64,000 nt of DNA from the NCBI GenBank assembly GCA_013176395.1, contig JABMLP010000002.1, forward strand, positions 1,984,001 through 2,048,000, given 5' to 3'. The position numbers and the translations under genes are program-made. Position 1 is the first letter of the stretch; each line of letters starts with the position of its first letter. A model generated the notes under the pieces. It was not told the DNA's origin, made no database searches, and saw nothing but the letters and a program-made list of their open reading frames with translations. Origin of the DNA: Venturia oleaginea. Lineage: Eukaryota; Ascomycota; Dothideomycetes; Venturiales; Venturiaceae. Shown in pieces: positions 21,934-32,403 of the stretch.

Positions 21934-24075
21934 CTAATACAAAATACTCGTCCTCATATCCTTCAACCTCTTCATAGTCTTGTTGATGCCCATGACAGCA
22001 CCCATCTTTGCACCCATCCTGACCACATCCTTCATATTTTCCAGATACTCTGCCACTGTCATCTCTTCAACTTTGGCCTTCCTTCTAATCTTTACAATAC
22101 TCAACAGTGTCAAGATTACAGCCAGTATCTTGGCTCCACGGGAAATCATGAGTTTGATGAGGCCCTTACGTGTATATGTGAAGCTCCAATGGTTGTAATA
22201 GGGGAAGGCGGTGCGATACCAGAACCAGACTTGGCTGTATCTGCCAGAGAGTTAGCGATTATGTCAGAACTTGTCCGTCATCACTATTGTCGTTACGGCA
22301 TGGATGTAGAGACTTACGGGAGAACTGTGCCATTCCACCCGGTCTTGTCAAAATACCAGCTCGAACATCCACCCGACATCCAGACAGTCTTTTTGAGTTG
22401 CTTCTGCATATCCGCTGTGTATGCCTCCTCGGCAGATCTCTTCACATCAACAGTGCGGACATCGCCTGAGAGTATGGGTTTGATAAATTTGGAAGCATAG
22501 TGGACCATGTTTTCTGTTGCGAGGATGACGGAGGAGTGACCGGTGGTCGTGTTGGGTCCGAAAATGATGAAGAAATTGGGGAACTGGCTCGATGTTAGTT
22601 GTGTCACGAAAGTCTGGCCAAGGAAACATACGCCATCGAAAGCCGTGCCTTGGTATGCTTGCGGACCGCCTCTTTCTTGCATCGTATCGACAAGATCTTG
22701 ACCTTTGTCACCAATGATTGTCAGTGGGTGTAACCACCTAGTTATGTTGAAACCATTCGCTAAGATGATCACATCTGCAGGTACTTCTTTCTCGTCATTC
22801 GGGACTTTCGAGGTCGTGATAGCAGGATCTGGATACATCCTGCCAGGCCCCAGCTTGACAACCTTCTCCCTCACCTCCGTCAGCGGCAGGGTTGTCAAAT
22901 CGACATTGTCCTCATGCAGGGATGGAAACCAAGTGTTGTCGAATATCCTCCTCTTGCAACCAACACTATAATCGGGTGTCAGAATTTCATGATATTCCTC
23001 TGGCACGGTCTTCTTTATGCGTTCCACTAATTTTTGCTCCAATTTCTTCCTCTGTTTCTCGTGCCACTCTGTTCCGCCGAAGAGCCTCCAATCCCATTCT
23101 GTCTCTACTGCGACTCTGTATCTCACCGCCCTCATCAGACCTGGGACGTATTTGAATACGCTTGGACTCCATTTACTCCAGGCTTCGTTACCGCCAGGCG
23201 GGATTCGGCGTTCTACAACCCAAGGAGGCGATCTCATTATCTGTGTGACCGATTTGGCATTGTATGGTTCCTTCGTGAGTCTGGGAACAAATTGTGCAGC
23301 ACTACAACCTGTGCCTACCACGACGACGTCTTTATTGTTCAAGTCGACATCGTAGTTCCAGCGTGCTGAATGGAAGACATCTCCTTTGAAGGTATCCCAG
23401 CCTGGGACATCTGGAGGCGCATCTCTTGGCTCGACAAGGCCTCCCACTGCACTGACGAGGACCTTTGCCCGTATAATCTCTGTCGAGACCCATACACTGT
23501 TCTCTCCCTCTTTTTCGATCTTGCGTTTACGGTCCTTTGAGCTCAGATCTCCAGCACCCGCTACCATATGGTTCAGCGTAATCTCCCATACCTCGTCTTC
23601 CTTCAGCCATTTACACACGGACACATCGGTGTTCAGTTCTATTTTGTCCAGCAAAGCGAAGCGTGTACAGACGTCTTGGAAGTATTGGTAGATCTCTGGA
23701 CCTGGAGGGAAGAAAGTGCTGAAGTTTGGGTTGGGTGCGAAGGAGAAGGAATAGAAGACGGCGGGGACCTAGAGTAAGGTAATGTCAGCATCTTATGCGG
23801 ACCGAGAAGAAAGCAATGCATACATCAACGGCAACTGCTGGATAGCGGTTGATCCACCATGTACCTCCCAACCCTGATTGCCTGTCAAAGATCCTGAACT
23901 GATCGCATTTCAGATCAACCTTCAACTTATGGGCCATAGCAATGCCCGACTCCCCAGCTCCCACAATGACCACCGGGTAATATGTGTAGCCATGCTTCTT
24001 ATCGTAGCCATTAACACGGTGTATGCGACTGCTCAAATGCGGAACCACGGTCTTCACGCCATGGGATTCAGCCAT
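21934..24075 (-). CDS. Flavin-binding Baeyer-Villiger-type monooxygenase
   Basis: An FAD- and NADPH-dependent oxygenase likely to oxidise a ketone or related substrate; the substrate is unknown. The ATG at 24075 and exons 23824-24075, 22632-23768, 22318-22583 and 21934-22240 give 653 residues with consistent phases. Motifs: the FAD Rossmann GAGESG (residues 39-44), GGTWWINRYPAVAVDV, the Baeyer-Villiger fingerprint FKGDVFHSARW (F-X-G-X3-H-X3-W), a second nucleotide-binding VVVVGTGCSAAQ, and FIIFGPNTTTGHSSVI. The last exon supplies YSQVWFWYRTAFPYYNHWSF and a hydrophobic stretch (AKILAVILTLLSIV) that may anchor or bind membrane. Intron 2 removes VCFLGQTFVTQL-type sequence to restore DG-FPNFF, as in relatives. 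Neighbours are a small secreted protein and a pectin lyase on the same strand; no backbone synthase is present, so a metabolite cluster is not supported. Confidence 0.92.
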
Positions 24076-24593
24076 TGTGATAGTTCAAGATCAGCAGACT
24101 GGACGAAGAAGAAGTCGTTTGGAACAATTGAGCAGCAAGGTGGAAAGTGTTGAAAGCCTGAAGGCACCCGAAGCAATCCATGTGAAAGCCATGGTATTGG
24201 CTGGGTCGGATTGGAGATCCCCTCATGCTCGCGCTGCAATCAATCCGTGCGGAGTATCACAACCAAGAAACCGGGGATCGCTCGGTGGTCGTGTTATTTG
24301 GGTGTGAAAGTAGCCGAGGCAGTGTCATGTCAAATCCCCGACACAAGAAATGCTAGTCATTGTGCTAAATGCCAGCTTCATCTTTTCACATAACCAGGTA
24401 GGAGAGTTCGAGTACGCGGTTGACTTACATATACTCCTAGAAAAATGGTACGTTAAGCACTTAATGCGGTTGAATCGATGCCCTTTGCAATTTGAGCACT
24501 GGCAAATATAATTTACATAATCGACGAGTCCTTCAACGTCTTAGCGAATATAAAATAAGCAGCTAACCCCCTCTTCATCGACGAGATCCAGAT

Positions 24594-24993
24594 CTAGTTG
24601 GGGAACTGCTTCTTGACATCGCTCTGGCATTCCACCTCTGCCGACTCGGGCTGCTTCTTCTCGCAAGCTAACAAGGCTTTAGAGCATGGAGCACGCTTAT
24701 CCTTGTCCTTAAGGTTATTGTAATAGGTGGCCTTAACTTCGTTAAATTTGTGGCCGTGGCCCCTGAATACAATTAGTATAGTAACTGGACAAGATGTCAA
24801 ATTACATACGGTCCGCTAATATAGCCCGGTTTCTTTGGTTCTTTGCCTCCGCCTCCAGGGTCGATTATTATTGTTCCTTGGATGCTGAGAGTCATGGTCA
24901 GCAAAATCCGTTCGTAAGTCATGAAGAGAAGAGTCGGGGGCTGACTGACCTAATGATGGCGATAGCTATGGAGATAATGGTAGCGAAACGCAT
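24594..24993 (-). CDS. Small secreted protein, 95 aa
   Basis: Three exons read from the ATG at 24993: 24950-24993, 24810-24884 and 24594-24762, with introns of 65 and 47 nt and consistent phases (2, 2). The first residues, MRFATIISIAIAIIS, form a signal peptide core. The mature part starts IQGTIIIDPGGGGKEPKKPG and ends with a lysine- and acid-rich segment holding three cysteines (APCSKALLACEKKQ and VECQSDVKK). I do not recognise the family. Size, signal peptide and position in a transposon-bracketed region resemble secreted effector candidates, which is inference. An odd number of cysteines argues against a fully disulfide-bonded fold. Exon 1 is only 44 nt, so automated annotation could easily miss it. 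Confidence 0.7.
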
Positions 24994-26162
24994 TGTCAAG
25001 GCAAGCTTGAATGAACGTCGATTGAGTGTGTGAAGGAAGGTCTTGATGTGATAAGGTTGGGGCTGGGCGATGACCTTACCCCGACTAGAAGTATCTCTAT
25101 CTTATAATCTTCTGTTACTTCGGATCTCCCTCCACCTCCTTAGCTTTCCGTGTTCATTTTTATTGCAAAACATCAATCTGATTATTGCCAAAGGCTGTAT
25201 CCGTCGCTTTTGACCTTCCTCCGTGTCGCTTCCAGAACATCGACGCTGATCCGCCCCCTGACACTGCAAATGGTCTGTGTGACAAGTCGACTTGACTTGT
25301 TTCCTGAGAGCCAAGATAGCCAATTATGGAAATCGTGCTGATAGCGTCGATCCATTCATTACGTGTTAGCAGGCCAAAAGCTGCCCTGGCTTATACGTCT
25401 CAGTTATCTTTATACTCGCCTAGGTCGTCTTTATACTGTATCTTCGCGAATAGTTGGTCATTTCTTATCGGCTTTTTACGAGTCTGTTCTCCTAATCTTT
25501 CTCATCCTATAGATAGTAAGGTCTTTGATATAATGCTACGTTGGGAAGGAGAAGTTGGGGTAGGAAGAATTTTGTCTTCGCTGTCGATCGCTTAGAAATC
25601 AACCTTCTTTTGGCCGGCTTCCATAGGTACGCCCCATAAACCCCGTGTTCTATGATATTAAATCTCTATTCTAATCAGAATCTGATAAAAATCGAATAGA
25701 TAGCTCTCAGAAAAACAACTCGATCGCACCTTGAAAGCTCGATCACACCTCGCAAATATCCCTATCAACCTTCACACGAAAGAGATGACAAGAATGCCAT
25801 TTCCCACACGCCTCACAAATCAGAGGTGAGTTCCGAGATCGGCGCGCAAGTCCTAACAGACGCACGATCAACGTATCGTTGGCAAGTTGGAGCCACATGT
25901 CTGCCTGCCTTCCTTCCATGCCTTAAGGTCAAGAAAAACGCACAATTAATGTATAGTTTATCAAGTTGTATATATCGCACTCGTGGTCCTCACTCTGCGT
26001 AAGAACGTAATATCTGTCATTGAACCGAACATGATCCAATTCCTGGAAATCAACCAATATTCCTTTGATACTCCAAATTGGCTGGTATAAGGACGAAAAT
26101 GAGGGTTGCTAACCAGTAGCCCACAACCAGCGTTCACTTGTAACACCTCTTAAAGCACATGA
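24994..26162. other. Intergenic, no supported gene
   Basis: About 1.2 kb, relatively AT-rich, with no family recognised. The short open frame 25326-25595 (plus) has no domain and sits in repetitive-looking AT-rich sequence. Confidence 0.5.
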
Positions 26163-28106
26163 TTAATTGCTCGGTACTTTCAGATATACACCAGTGACCG
26201 AACCCGTCTTGACCAGTTCCACAGCATCGACAATGTAATTTGCGCTCAAGTAATCCACATCTCCTTTGCCACCAACTCCCAAGGTCAGTGTGTTTGCTCC
26301 CGTCTTCAAAGTACCAGTTGGGATCTTGAACTCGTAGACCTCGCCAAAACCACGGTATCCGCCTCTCGTGACACCTCTCGAATTCAGATCCTTAGGCAAG
26401 GGGGGAGTCAGAGACCAAGATCCTATCCTAGGGATAGGCCTTCCACCTTTGAAGGATAGTGTTGTTCCGACACGAAGCGTCAGTGGTTGTGATGCTTGTG
26501 CTGATGTCAGGGAAAAATTGATCGTAGCATTCCCGCCAATTTTGGCGAAAATAGCCATGGGGAAATCTTTGGTTGTCGAGGTTCCAACCGTGTACGATCC
26601 ACCCCACTTCGACATTCTCGAATCGGAAGGGTGCCTACCATTGTTCAGTCTGTCAACAGTTTCGAAACACCTCTAATGCAAGACAACTTACATGGTGGTG
26701 AATTTATCTCCGTTCTTGAACTCAAAGGGTTGTCCATCAAACTCACCCATCCTCCAAATCGGCGCCGTAGTGGTCTCGGTACTAGCAATATTCTTTGCCG
26801 TGTTACTGCCAGCAGTAACAGAGACAGTCGATTTTGCAACAGGAAATTCCTGTTTGTACAGAACCATTGTATAAGAACCCGGTTTCATAGCTGGGGACAC
26901 ATAAGTCCCATCTTCCTTAGTGTAGACCCAATATTGATTTTTTTCATTGTGCCAGTGGAGGACAGCTGGAAACTTGGATGGGACACCGCTTGCTGTTCCA
27001 CTGACATAGCCGCGGCCGGACGCGGGCACGTAGCCGGGGATGTCGAGTTTGGCGAAGAATGATGTGTTGACTGTTGATTTCGATGGCGCACTCTGCGAGA
27101 AGTCGAGAACGTAGGGGCCTTTTAGGCCCATTCTCCACGGCTCTGTCCTTAGATGTCCCGAGTTCATGTAGTAGTAGAATTCTTGTTGATCGGTTGTGCC
27201 CTGATTGTTGATATCTCTCATGAATGGTCCCCCGGACGCAGTTTCGTAAGCACCTTCGGGCATAAGGAGTGAAACGTAGGCATTAGATCCGTGGACAGTG
27301 TGGATCGCATCGTCGATAAAGCGAGTAGAGCTGAAGAACTTGCAGCGCGTTTGCGAGCCAACTTTAAAGACATCCTTCCCTTCTATTGCTGTTCCGCCAG
27401 CATTGTCGGCTACGGGATGTTTGACACCAGTTGGCAGTGGACTTTTGCGAAGTCGGGCAATGAAGCGAAGCTCGCCTGGTTGTACTTCTCCTGTCGTGAA
27501 TGTGTTAGATGAGTGATCAAACGAAACAAAATGCGTGGTGAAAAAGGTCTCGAATTTGTTGGTGGAGGCAAAAGGTTCAGAGACGAACCTGTGATACTTG
27601 TGGCCATGTACTGTCATGTCAATCAGTGGGGTATCTCATCTGGCTTTCATGGCACTTACTATCCTTGATTCTCCCTTCTTAGTCACATAGTATTGCGTTA
27701 CAGGGTTCCCGTTCGACTTGACAGTTGTTACGACGTATTCAGAGCCAACATTCTTCGTCGAGACAGAGGACGCGCTTAAAGCAGCAGTATTAGCAATTGG
27801 AGCGTCAATAACTCCACGCACCTCGCTTCCAACTCACCCCAAACCCGAGTTAATCTGTGTCCCTTTCGAAGTGGCTTGATATTGCGTCCCACGGTACAAT
27901 AACGAAGTAATGTCGCCATTGGATCTGTTCGTCTGGCTTAGAGTTGATGCAGCACACCGGGTTGAGAAAACGTACTTGTTAACCTCATAGGTCAAGCCAC
28001 CCCCAGTGTCAACCTGAAAAGCGTTCGCCGCCTGTGTAACTCCAAAAGCTGCGATCACAGATCGACAGAACAAGAAAAATACAGCCAAAAGCAAAGCGCA
28101 AACCAT
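26163..28106 (-). CDS. Rhamnogalacturonan lyase, polysaccharide lyase family 4
   Basis: Secreted enzyme that cleaves the rhamnogalacturonan I backbone of pectin by beta-elimination. The ATG at 28106 opens a signal peptide (MVCALLLAVFFLFCRSVIAA). Exons: 27838-28106, 27660-27774, 27589-27610 (only 22 nt), 26692-27490 and 26163-26634, all phases consistent, 558 residues, usual for the family. Family marks include SNGDITSLLYRGTQYQ, QINSGLG, YMATSITGEVQPGELRFIAR, GGPFMRDINNQG, a central fibronectin-like part (YVSGTASGVPSKFPAVLHW) and a C-terminal carbohydrate-binding-like part (IWRMGEFDGQPFEF; DFPMAIFAKIGG). A 39-nt in-frame segment in exon 1 (GTACGT...CTAAG, coding YVFSTRCAASTLS) has splice-like ends and may be a very short intron; without it the protein is 545 residues. 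Points to a plant-tissue-degrading lifestyle. Confidence 0.93.
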
Positions 28107-29207
28107 AATGAGCGTCGTGAAAACCGGTCAAATAGGAATGTTTTGGGCGTCGGTGTCTTCAAGGAAATGAAATTCGGAAGCCCATGAGGTGCACGCTTTC
28201 GGAAAAATGCCCGTGCAAACAAACGTATAGTCGCGACATTAATCCGTCATCTAATACATCGATCGCCCCCCGTAGAAGATCGCTTTTAGTGGATACTTCG
28301 TGAAGTGGTCAAATCTAAATTACTACTGAAACAGATATTTGCGGGGTCCGGGGTACGAAAGTCCATGCTTGGTTTGTCGATTCTTGCTGTTGAACATTCT
28401 GTTTGAAACAGAGGCAGGATGCATGACTGCGGGACGAGCCGACCCTTTGATAAAGAATGATAAAGGAAGGACCATCTAGAAGCGATGACCGTGAACGTGG
28501 TGCTCGAGTGCTCGTACAACTTCTGCGTATGGTGATAATTTGAGGGAGTTAAACCAACGTAAAGTGGGGGAAGTGAGGCTGCGAGAGCCATCAATGAGCT
28601 CTTGAGAAACTTTAAAGATGCGTTTCAGTAACCCGAAAGGATGACCCCAGAAGGTAGAGGCAAGAAAGCCGCCACCATGGATTGGGACTAAGAAGTCCGT
28701 AATTGTCCTTCAAAGAATTGCTGGACGAACTCTCCTGCCAACTGTGGCCCAGCTTCCTAATCTGTCCGCTGCATCCGAGCCGCTTCAAAACAAACACTTC
28801 GCCTCTTACTCGTGCCTGGCTGCTGAACCTCCTCCTCTACCTCCTGAGGCTAAACTATTGTGGCTGATGAAGAACCTTGATCCCAAGGCTGCATAGCCTA
28901 CGGTACATTTCGCTGCGAATTGGCATGTTCAAGCGGTCTCCATCTTTCATCTTGGCCTTGACAATGATTTAGCCCGCTTTCCAAGATCTGATAGGCAGGC
29001 TGAAACGATCGCGTAGCAAGCGACATGTTGTCCAGTCTTACTGCTTTTTGACGGCTGGTGTACCCGATTTTCGCTCCACCGTCTCTCTCGTTGACTTACT
29101 CAGCCACTAATCGGGCTCCTTGAGAGAGCAATTGTATGAAAGATTGACTCTGGTGATGTTTCGACCCATGTCGGATTGGGATGGCTCGATTAATTGCACG
29201 AGGGCTA
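28107..29207. other. Intergenic, promoter side of the PL4 gene
   Basis: About 1.1 kb between the lyase start and the pogo element. No gene supported on either strand. Confidence 0.5.
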
Positions 29208-31021
29208 ACGTACTCCACCACCCAACCGCTCAAAATTTCTTGGCACGACCATCTCATGTTACGACTCTTTAATTTTTTCGCTATCAACAATAGATTCTAA
29301 GTCCGTCGTGCTACTATCTGATTCAGAAGATATCTCGATTATTTTTTTACAAGTTCACGCATTATGCCCAGTTACACCGCAGTTCCCACAGCGCCGTTGA
29401 GTTGGTCGGGCTATTTCTTGATCACCGATACCACGAGCCTTCTTCGATCCCTGAGGCGCTACAGACGCCTCTGCAGCTACCTGCGCTGCTGCAGTCCCAT
29501 ACTCCATAGTACCACCTTGCTGGACCCGCTTCTTTTTGCGCGATTTTCGCTTCGTCATTACTGCCAATTGCTCTTCAAGCTCGTGGTTGCGCGCAACGAG
29601 TAGAGCGTTTTGGTGAGGCATCAATTCAGCGCCCTTAACAAGCTGGGAAAAGCCAGCCTGCGCAGTAACTGGTGACCGAGTAAAAGACTCGTTTACGAGC
29701 TTGGATTGGGATCCAAATCCATGAGTATTGCTTGGAGTCTTTGCCTGCCACGGCGTTTCTGGGAGACGGGGTTCTGGCGGGGTACGTAGCCGTACTTCAA
29801 GGCGGTCCAATACCGCCTGCACGTCGATAGGGACTAGCCCTACTGCCTCAAAGGCCTTTTGACAGTTCTCTTTTGTAAACACGTCGAAAAACGCGTCTTT
29901 GAAGGCAGGGAGAAAGCCTTCCTTGTTGATATGGTAGACGCGTCGGCGCGCCAAGTCCCGGATGCGTTGGGAGTACTTGCGCTTCAACGGCGAGAAGCAG
30001 ACCACGTCAAGGGGCTGGAGTATATGCGACGAGTGCGATGGCATGCAGAGGGTAAGAATCTTATTTTCGAGGCAGTAGTCCTTAAAATTCTGGTTGAGAT
30101 GGCTCTCATGGCCGCCCAAAATGAGTAGCCTGTACCCCCCCACCTGCCGCGCCTTTGTATGCGCGTCAAAATGCTTCAACCACTCAAGACCCAGCGCGTT
30201 ATTTGTCCAGCCGTTCTCAGAGACTGAAAGCTTCCAATTGCGCGGTATACCTGCCTCCTCGTACCACGCAGAGATGTGAACGCGTCCTTTGTAGATAATG
30301 AAGGGTGGGGTTGCATACCCAGCGGCGCAGATCTCTGGATAACCGTAACCCATTCGCGATCGCCCGGCTGAATGAGTTCCGGCCTTGTACGTCTCTCGGA
30401 GGCTGTAACGACCTTCATTGACCCAAAAACACCCATCTGGAAGCCAATCTCGTCAAAGTTGTGTGTATCCTCGTCGTGGACGCCGTACTTGGCTTTGGTA
30501 TCTGCAACGAGCTTGAACCACGCGCCAATAATCTCTGGATCTTCCTGTAGTATCCTCTGCCTATCCTTGGCTCGGTTGAAGGCCATCTTGAGCTCATCTG
30601 AGCGCGTAACGAACCTCTCAGCCCAGTTTTTGCCCACTGGCTCTCCACCGCGTATAGCTAGCAGTTTATCGGCCATATATGCTACCTCACAAAGCCGGGG
30701 CGCAAATCCTCGCGAATCGAGGTCAAGGATGTATCGGACAAGCGTTTGCTCTTCGGTAAGGGTAAGTTTCCGACCATTTGGTGGTGTTTCGAGGATAAAT
30801 GGGACTCCTTTAACGCGCTCAGAGAGGATTCGCTGTTTAACGTCAAAGGCACGAGCGGCGGCCCATTGGCTTCGGAATTGGCCGGCCTGGAGGGCTTGGA
30901 GTGCGAGCTGGATTCTCCCTTCGTGTTGGAGTAATAGTGCGTTTCGTTGTTCAGACATAATCACATAAGAGGAATGGTAGAAGTCTTGGCAGATTTTGAC
31001 CGGTTGGGTGGTGGAGTACGT
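29208..31021 (-). mobile_element. Pogo/Fot1-type transposon, full length but inactivated
   Basis: 1814 bp flanked by TA on both sides (29206-29207 and 31022-31023). Both ends read ACGTACTCCACCACCCAACC inward, then C or G, then TCAAAAT: inverted repeats of about 29 bp with one mismatch. Inside is one transposase gene on the minus strand with several inactivating changes. It could still be moved in trans because the ends are well preserved. Confidence 0.92.
29355..30958 (-). pseudogene. Defective pogo-type DDE transposase
   Basis: From the ATG at 30958: a psq-type helix-turn-helix (ALQAGQFRSQWAAARAFDVK), a CENPB-type second DNA-binding domain, then the DDE domain starting at NFDEIGFQMG. Three lesions are visible. 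One base appears missing near 30340, where WVTVIQ should run into EICAAGYATPP. The second catalytic Asp is Gly (LILGGHESHLN where relatives have DGHXSH). The zinc-knuckle C-terminus CGNCGVTGHNA stops at TGA where CGA would continue to a cysteine, and the frame stays open for about 30 more codons. The third motif PSHSSHILQPLDVVCFSPLK is intact. Such an enzyme would be catalytically dead even if the frame were read through. Confidence 0.9.
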
Positions 31022-31207
31022 TATTATCTAGGAAATCCTGGACCCAAAAATTCGATCGAGAGTGGCGCGAAGTCAATTGCGCTTAATGTTGGTGTAGACA
31101 TGATATATTGGATCCAGGGTGTGATTCTTCGTCGTGACATGACAAAACAGGTGCAAAAGTATCGACATCAACGCGGCAATGATTCAATTCGACAGCTGAG
31201 TTGAAGT

Positions 31208-31924
31208 CTAGCTCAAGTTCGATACTGCTTCTGCTTTGCCCTCACCCTCTTCAACCCACATCTCAAAGACCAGCTCACCAGCATCAATTGCTCGAATAGG
31301 AGTGAGGTTCACTCCACCAAGATCTGAACCCAATCGGTCATCGTAGCCGTCGTCGTCAAATGCTCCAGCTCGTCGCTGAAGTGATGGCTGATTAGGAATC
31401 CAAGGTTGCGGGTGACCGATAGGAGGATCAGCCTCATCTTTCACGTCGATTGCGACAGTGAAGGTGCAGTCCGGTGGAAGTGGTGACAGCTTTATGCCAC
31501 AACCGGTGAGCCTTGTCAATGCAGCTCTGAACTGCTCTTCAAGGTCACCTGAAGTGGACGGCACCTGATTCGCACCTTCACGTTCCAGTTGCGTAAAGTG
31601 GTCTTCCTTTGGTACAAGCGGGAACTTGCTCACATCGAAGACAAATCGCTCGAGTGCTTGGAGTGATGGAGAGTAAAGGACAACGCAGACTTGTTGAATG
31701 GCTCCCATGAGAAGCTGTTCTCGTACAGCGTCAACGGCAGCTTGGATGAAGTCGCAGACTTTTGGGTGTCTGGACTGTCGCACAGGAGTGTTGTACTTCT
31801 TCGCCTTGATGAACGAAGTGTCGGGATAGATTCCCCTCTCCCAGATGATTGTGTGTATTGCGACGGTGAGAAACTCGGCGAAATTGGCGACGATGGAGGC
31901 AAAGGTGTTTGGGGAGGCAGCCAT
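31208..31924 (-). CDS. rev7: REV7/MAD2B HORMA-domain protein, DNA polymerase zeta subunit
   Basis: Accessory subunit that bridges Rev1 and Rev3 in translesion synthesis in the nucleus. 238 residues, no intron, from the ATG at 31924. The HORMA domain starts at once: FAEFLTVAIHTIIWERGIYP, then FIKAKKYNTPVRQSRHPKV, both characteristic of REV7. A later stretch (LERFVFDVSKFPLV) is the central HORMA strand, with a family-typical variable insert rich in acidic residues (AFDDDGYDDRLGSDL) before the C-terminal safety-belt region (ELVFEMWVEEGEGK). The open frame extends upstream to 32011, but that part is Arg/Pro-rich and unlike REV7 starts, so I use 31924. It is divergent from the importin gene, 479 bp apart. 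Mad2 itself is shorter and differs at the N-terminus. Confidence 0.93.
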   Translation of the reverse strand: MAASPNTFASIVANFAEFLTVAIHTIIWERGIYPDTSFIKAKKYNTPVRQSRHPKVCDFIQAAVDAVREQLLMGAIQQVCVVLYSPSLQALERFVFDVSKFPLVPKEDHFTQLEREGANQVPSTSGDLEEQFRAALTRLTGCGIKLSPLPPDCTFTVAIDVKDEADPPIGHPQPWIPNQPSLQRRAGAFDDDGYDDRLGSDLGGVNLTPIRAIDAGELVFEMWVEEGEGKAEAVSNLS

Positions 31925-32403
31925 TGTGTAGGGCGAGGGCGAGGGCACAATGGTTCTCCTATTCCCCCAGAATCTCCCAGATGGGCTCTCGGCCAGTCGA
32001 CACTCGGGCAATCAAAATAGAATAGACAGCGTCTTCGGGGGCTGCTAGCGCTTCGCGTGAGTAACGCGTCGGCGGCTTCACACTGTTTTGATGGTGGTGG
32101 AAGTTGGGCAGGTCCCCGAAGCAAACATCGATTGAATTGCGGGTCGACGAACAGCTCACACCCATCTACGCATATGATACCCAATATTCCTCTGTTCACC
32201 TACTCCTAAGAAACGACGAGGACAAAGTCGACTGTCCCATACTCGGCCCAACTCCATCTCGCTCACACCGAAAACGCACAAAGTTCCAACGCCCAACTAG
32301 CTCTTTTCATACAACGCAGTCTTACCCCACATTCCTTTGATTATCCATTCTTGCGCCAAACTGGACGACCCGCAAGAAGCTGGCAAATACTAGGAGGATA
32401 ACC
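31925..32403. promoter_or_regulatory. Shared divergent promoter region of REV7 and importin-9
   Basis: 479 bp between two start codons pointing away from each other, so both promoters must lie here. The importin start has a strong context (ACCATGG). No TATA box in a convincing position was seen. Confidence 0.55.

Noticed and set aside
21934..28106. Secondary-metabolite gene cluster
   Set aside because: Only one oxygenase is present, with no polyketide synthase, peptide synthetase, terpene cyclase or dedicated transporter nearby.
31925..32011. N-terminal extension of REV7 to 32011
   Set aside because: The extra 29 residues are Arg/Pro-rich and REV7 proteins begin just before the HORMA domain, which matches the ATG at 31924.
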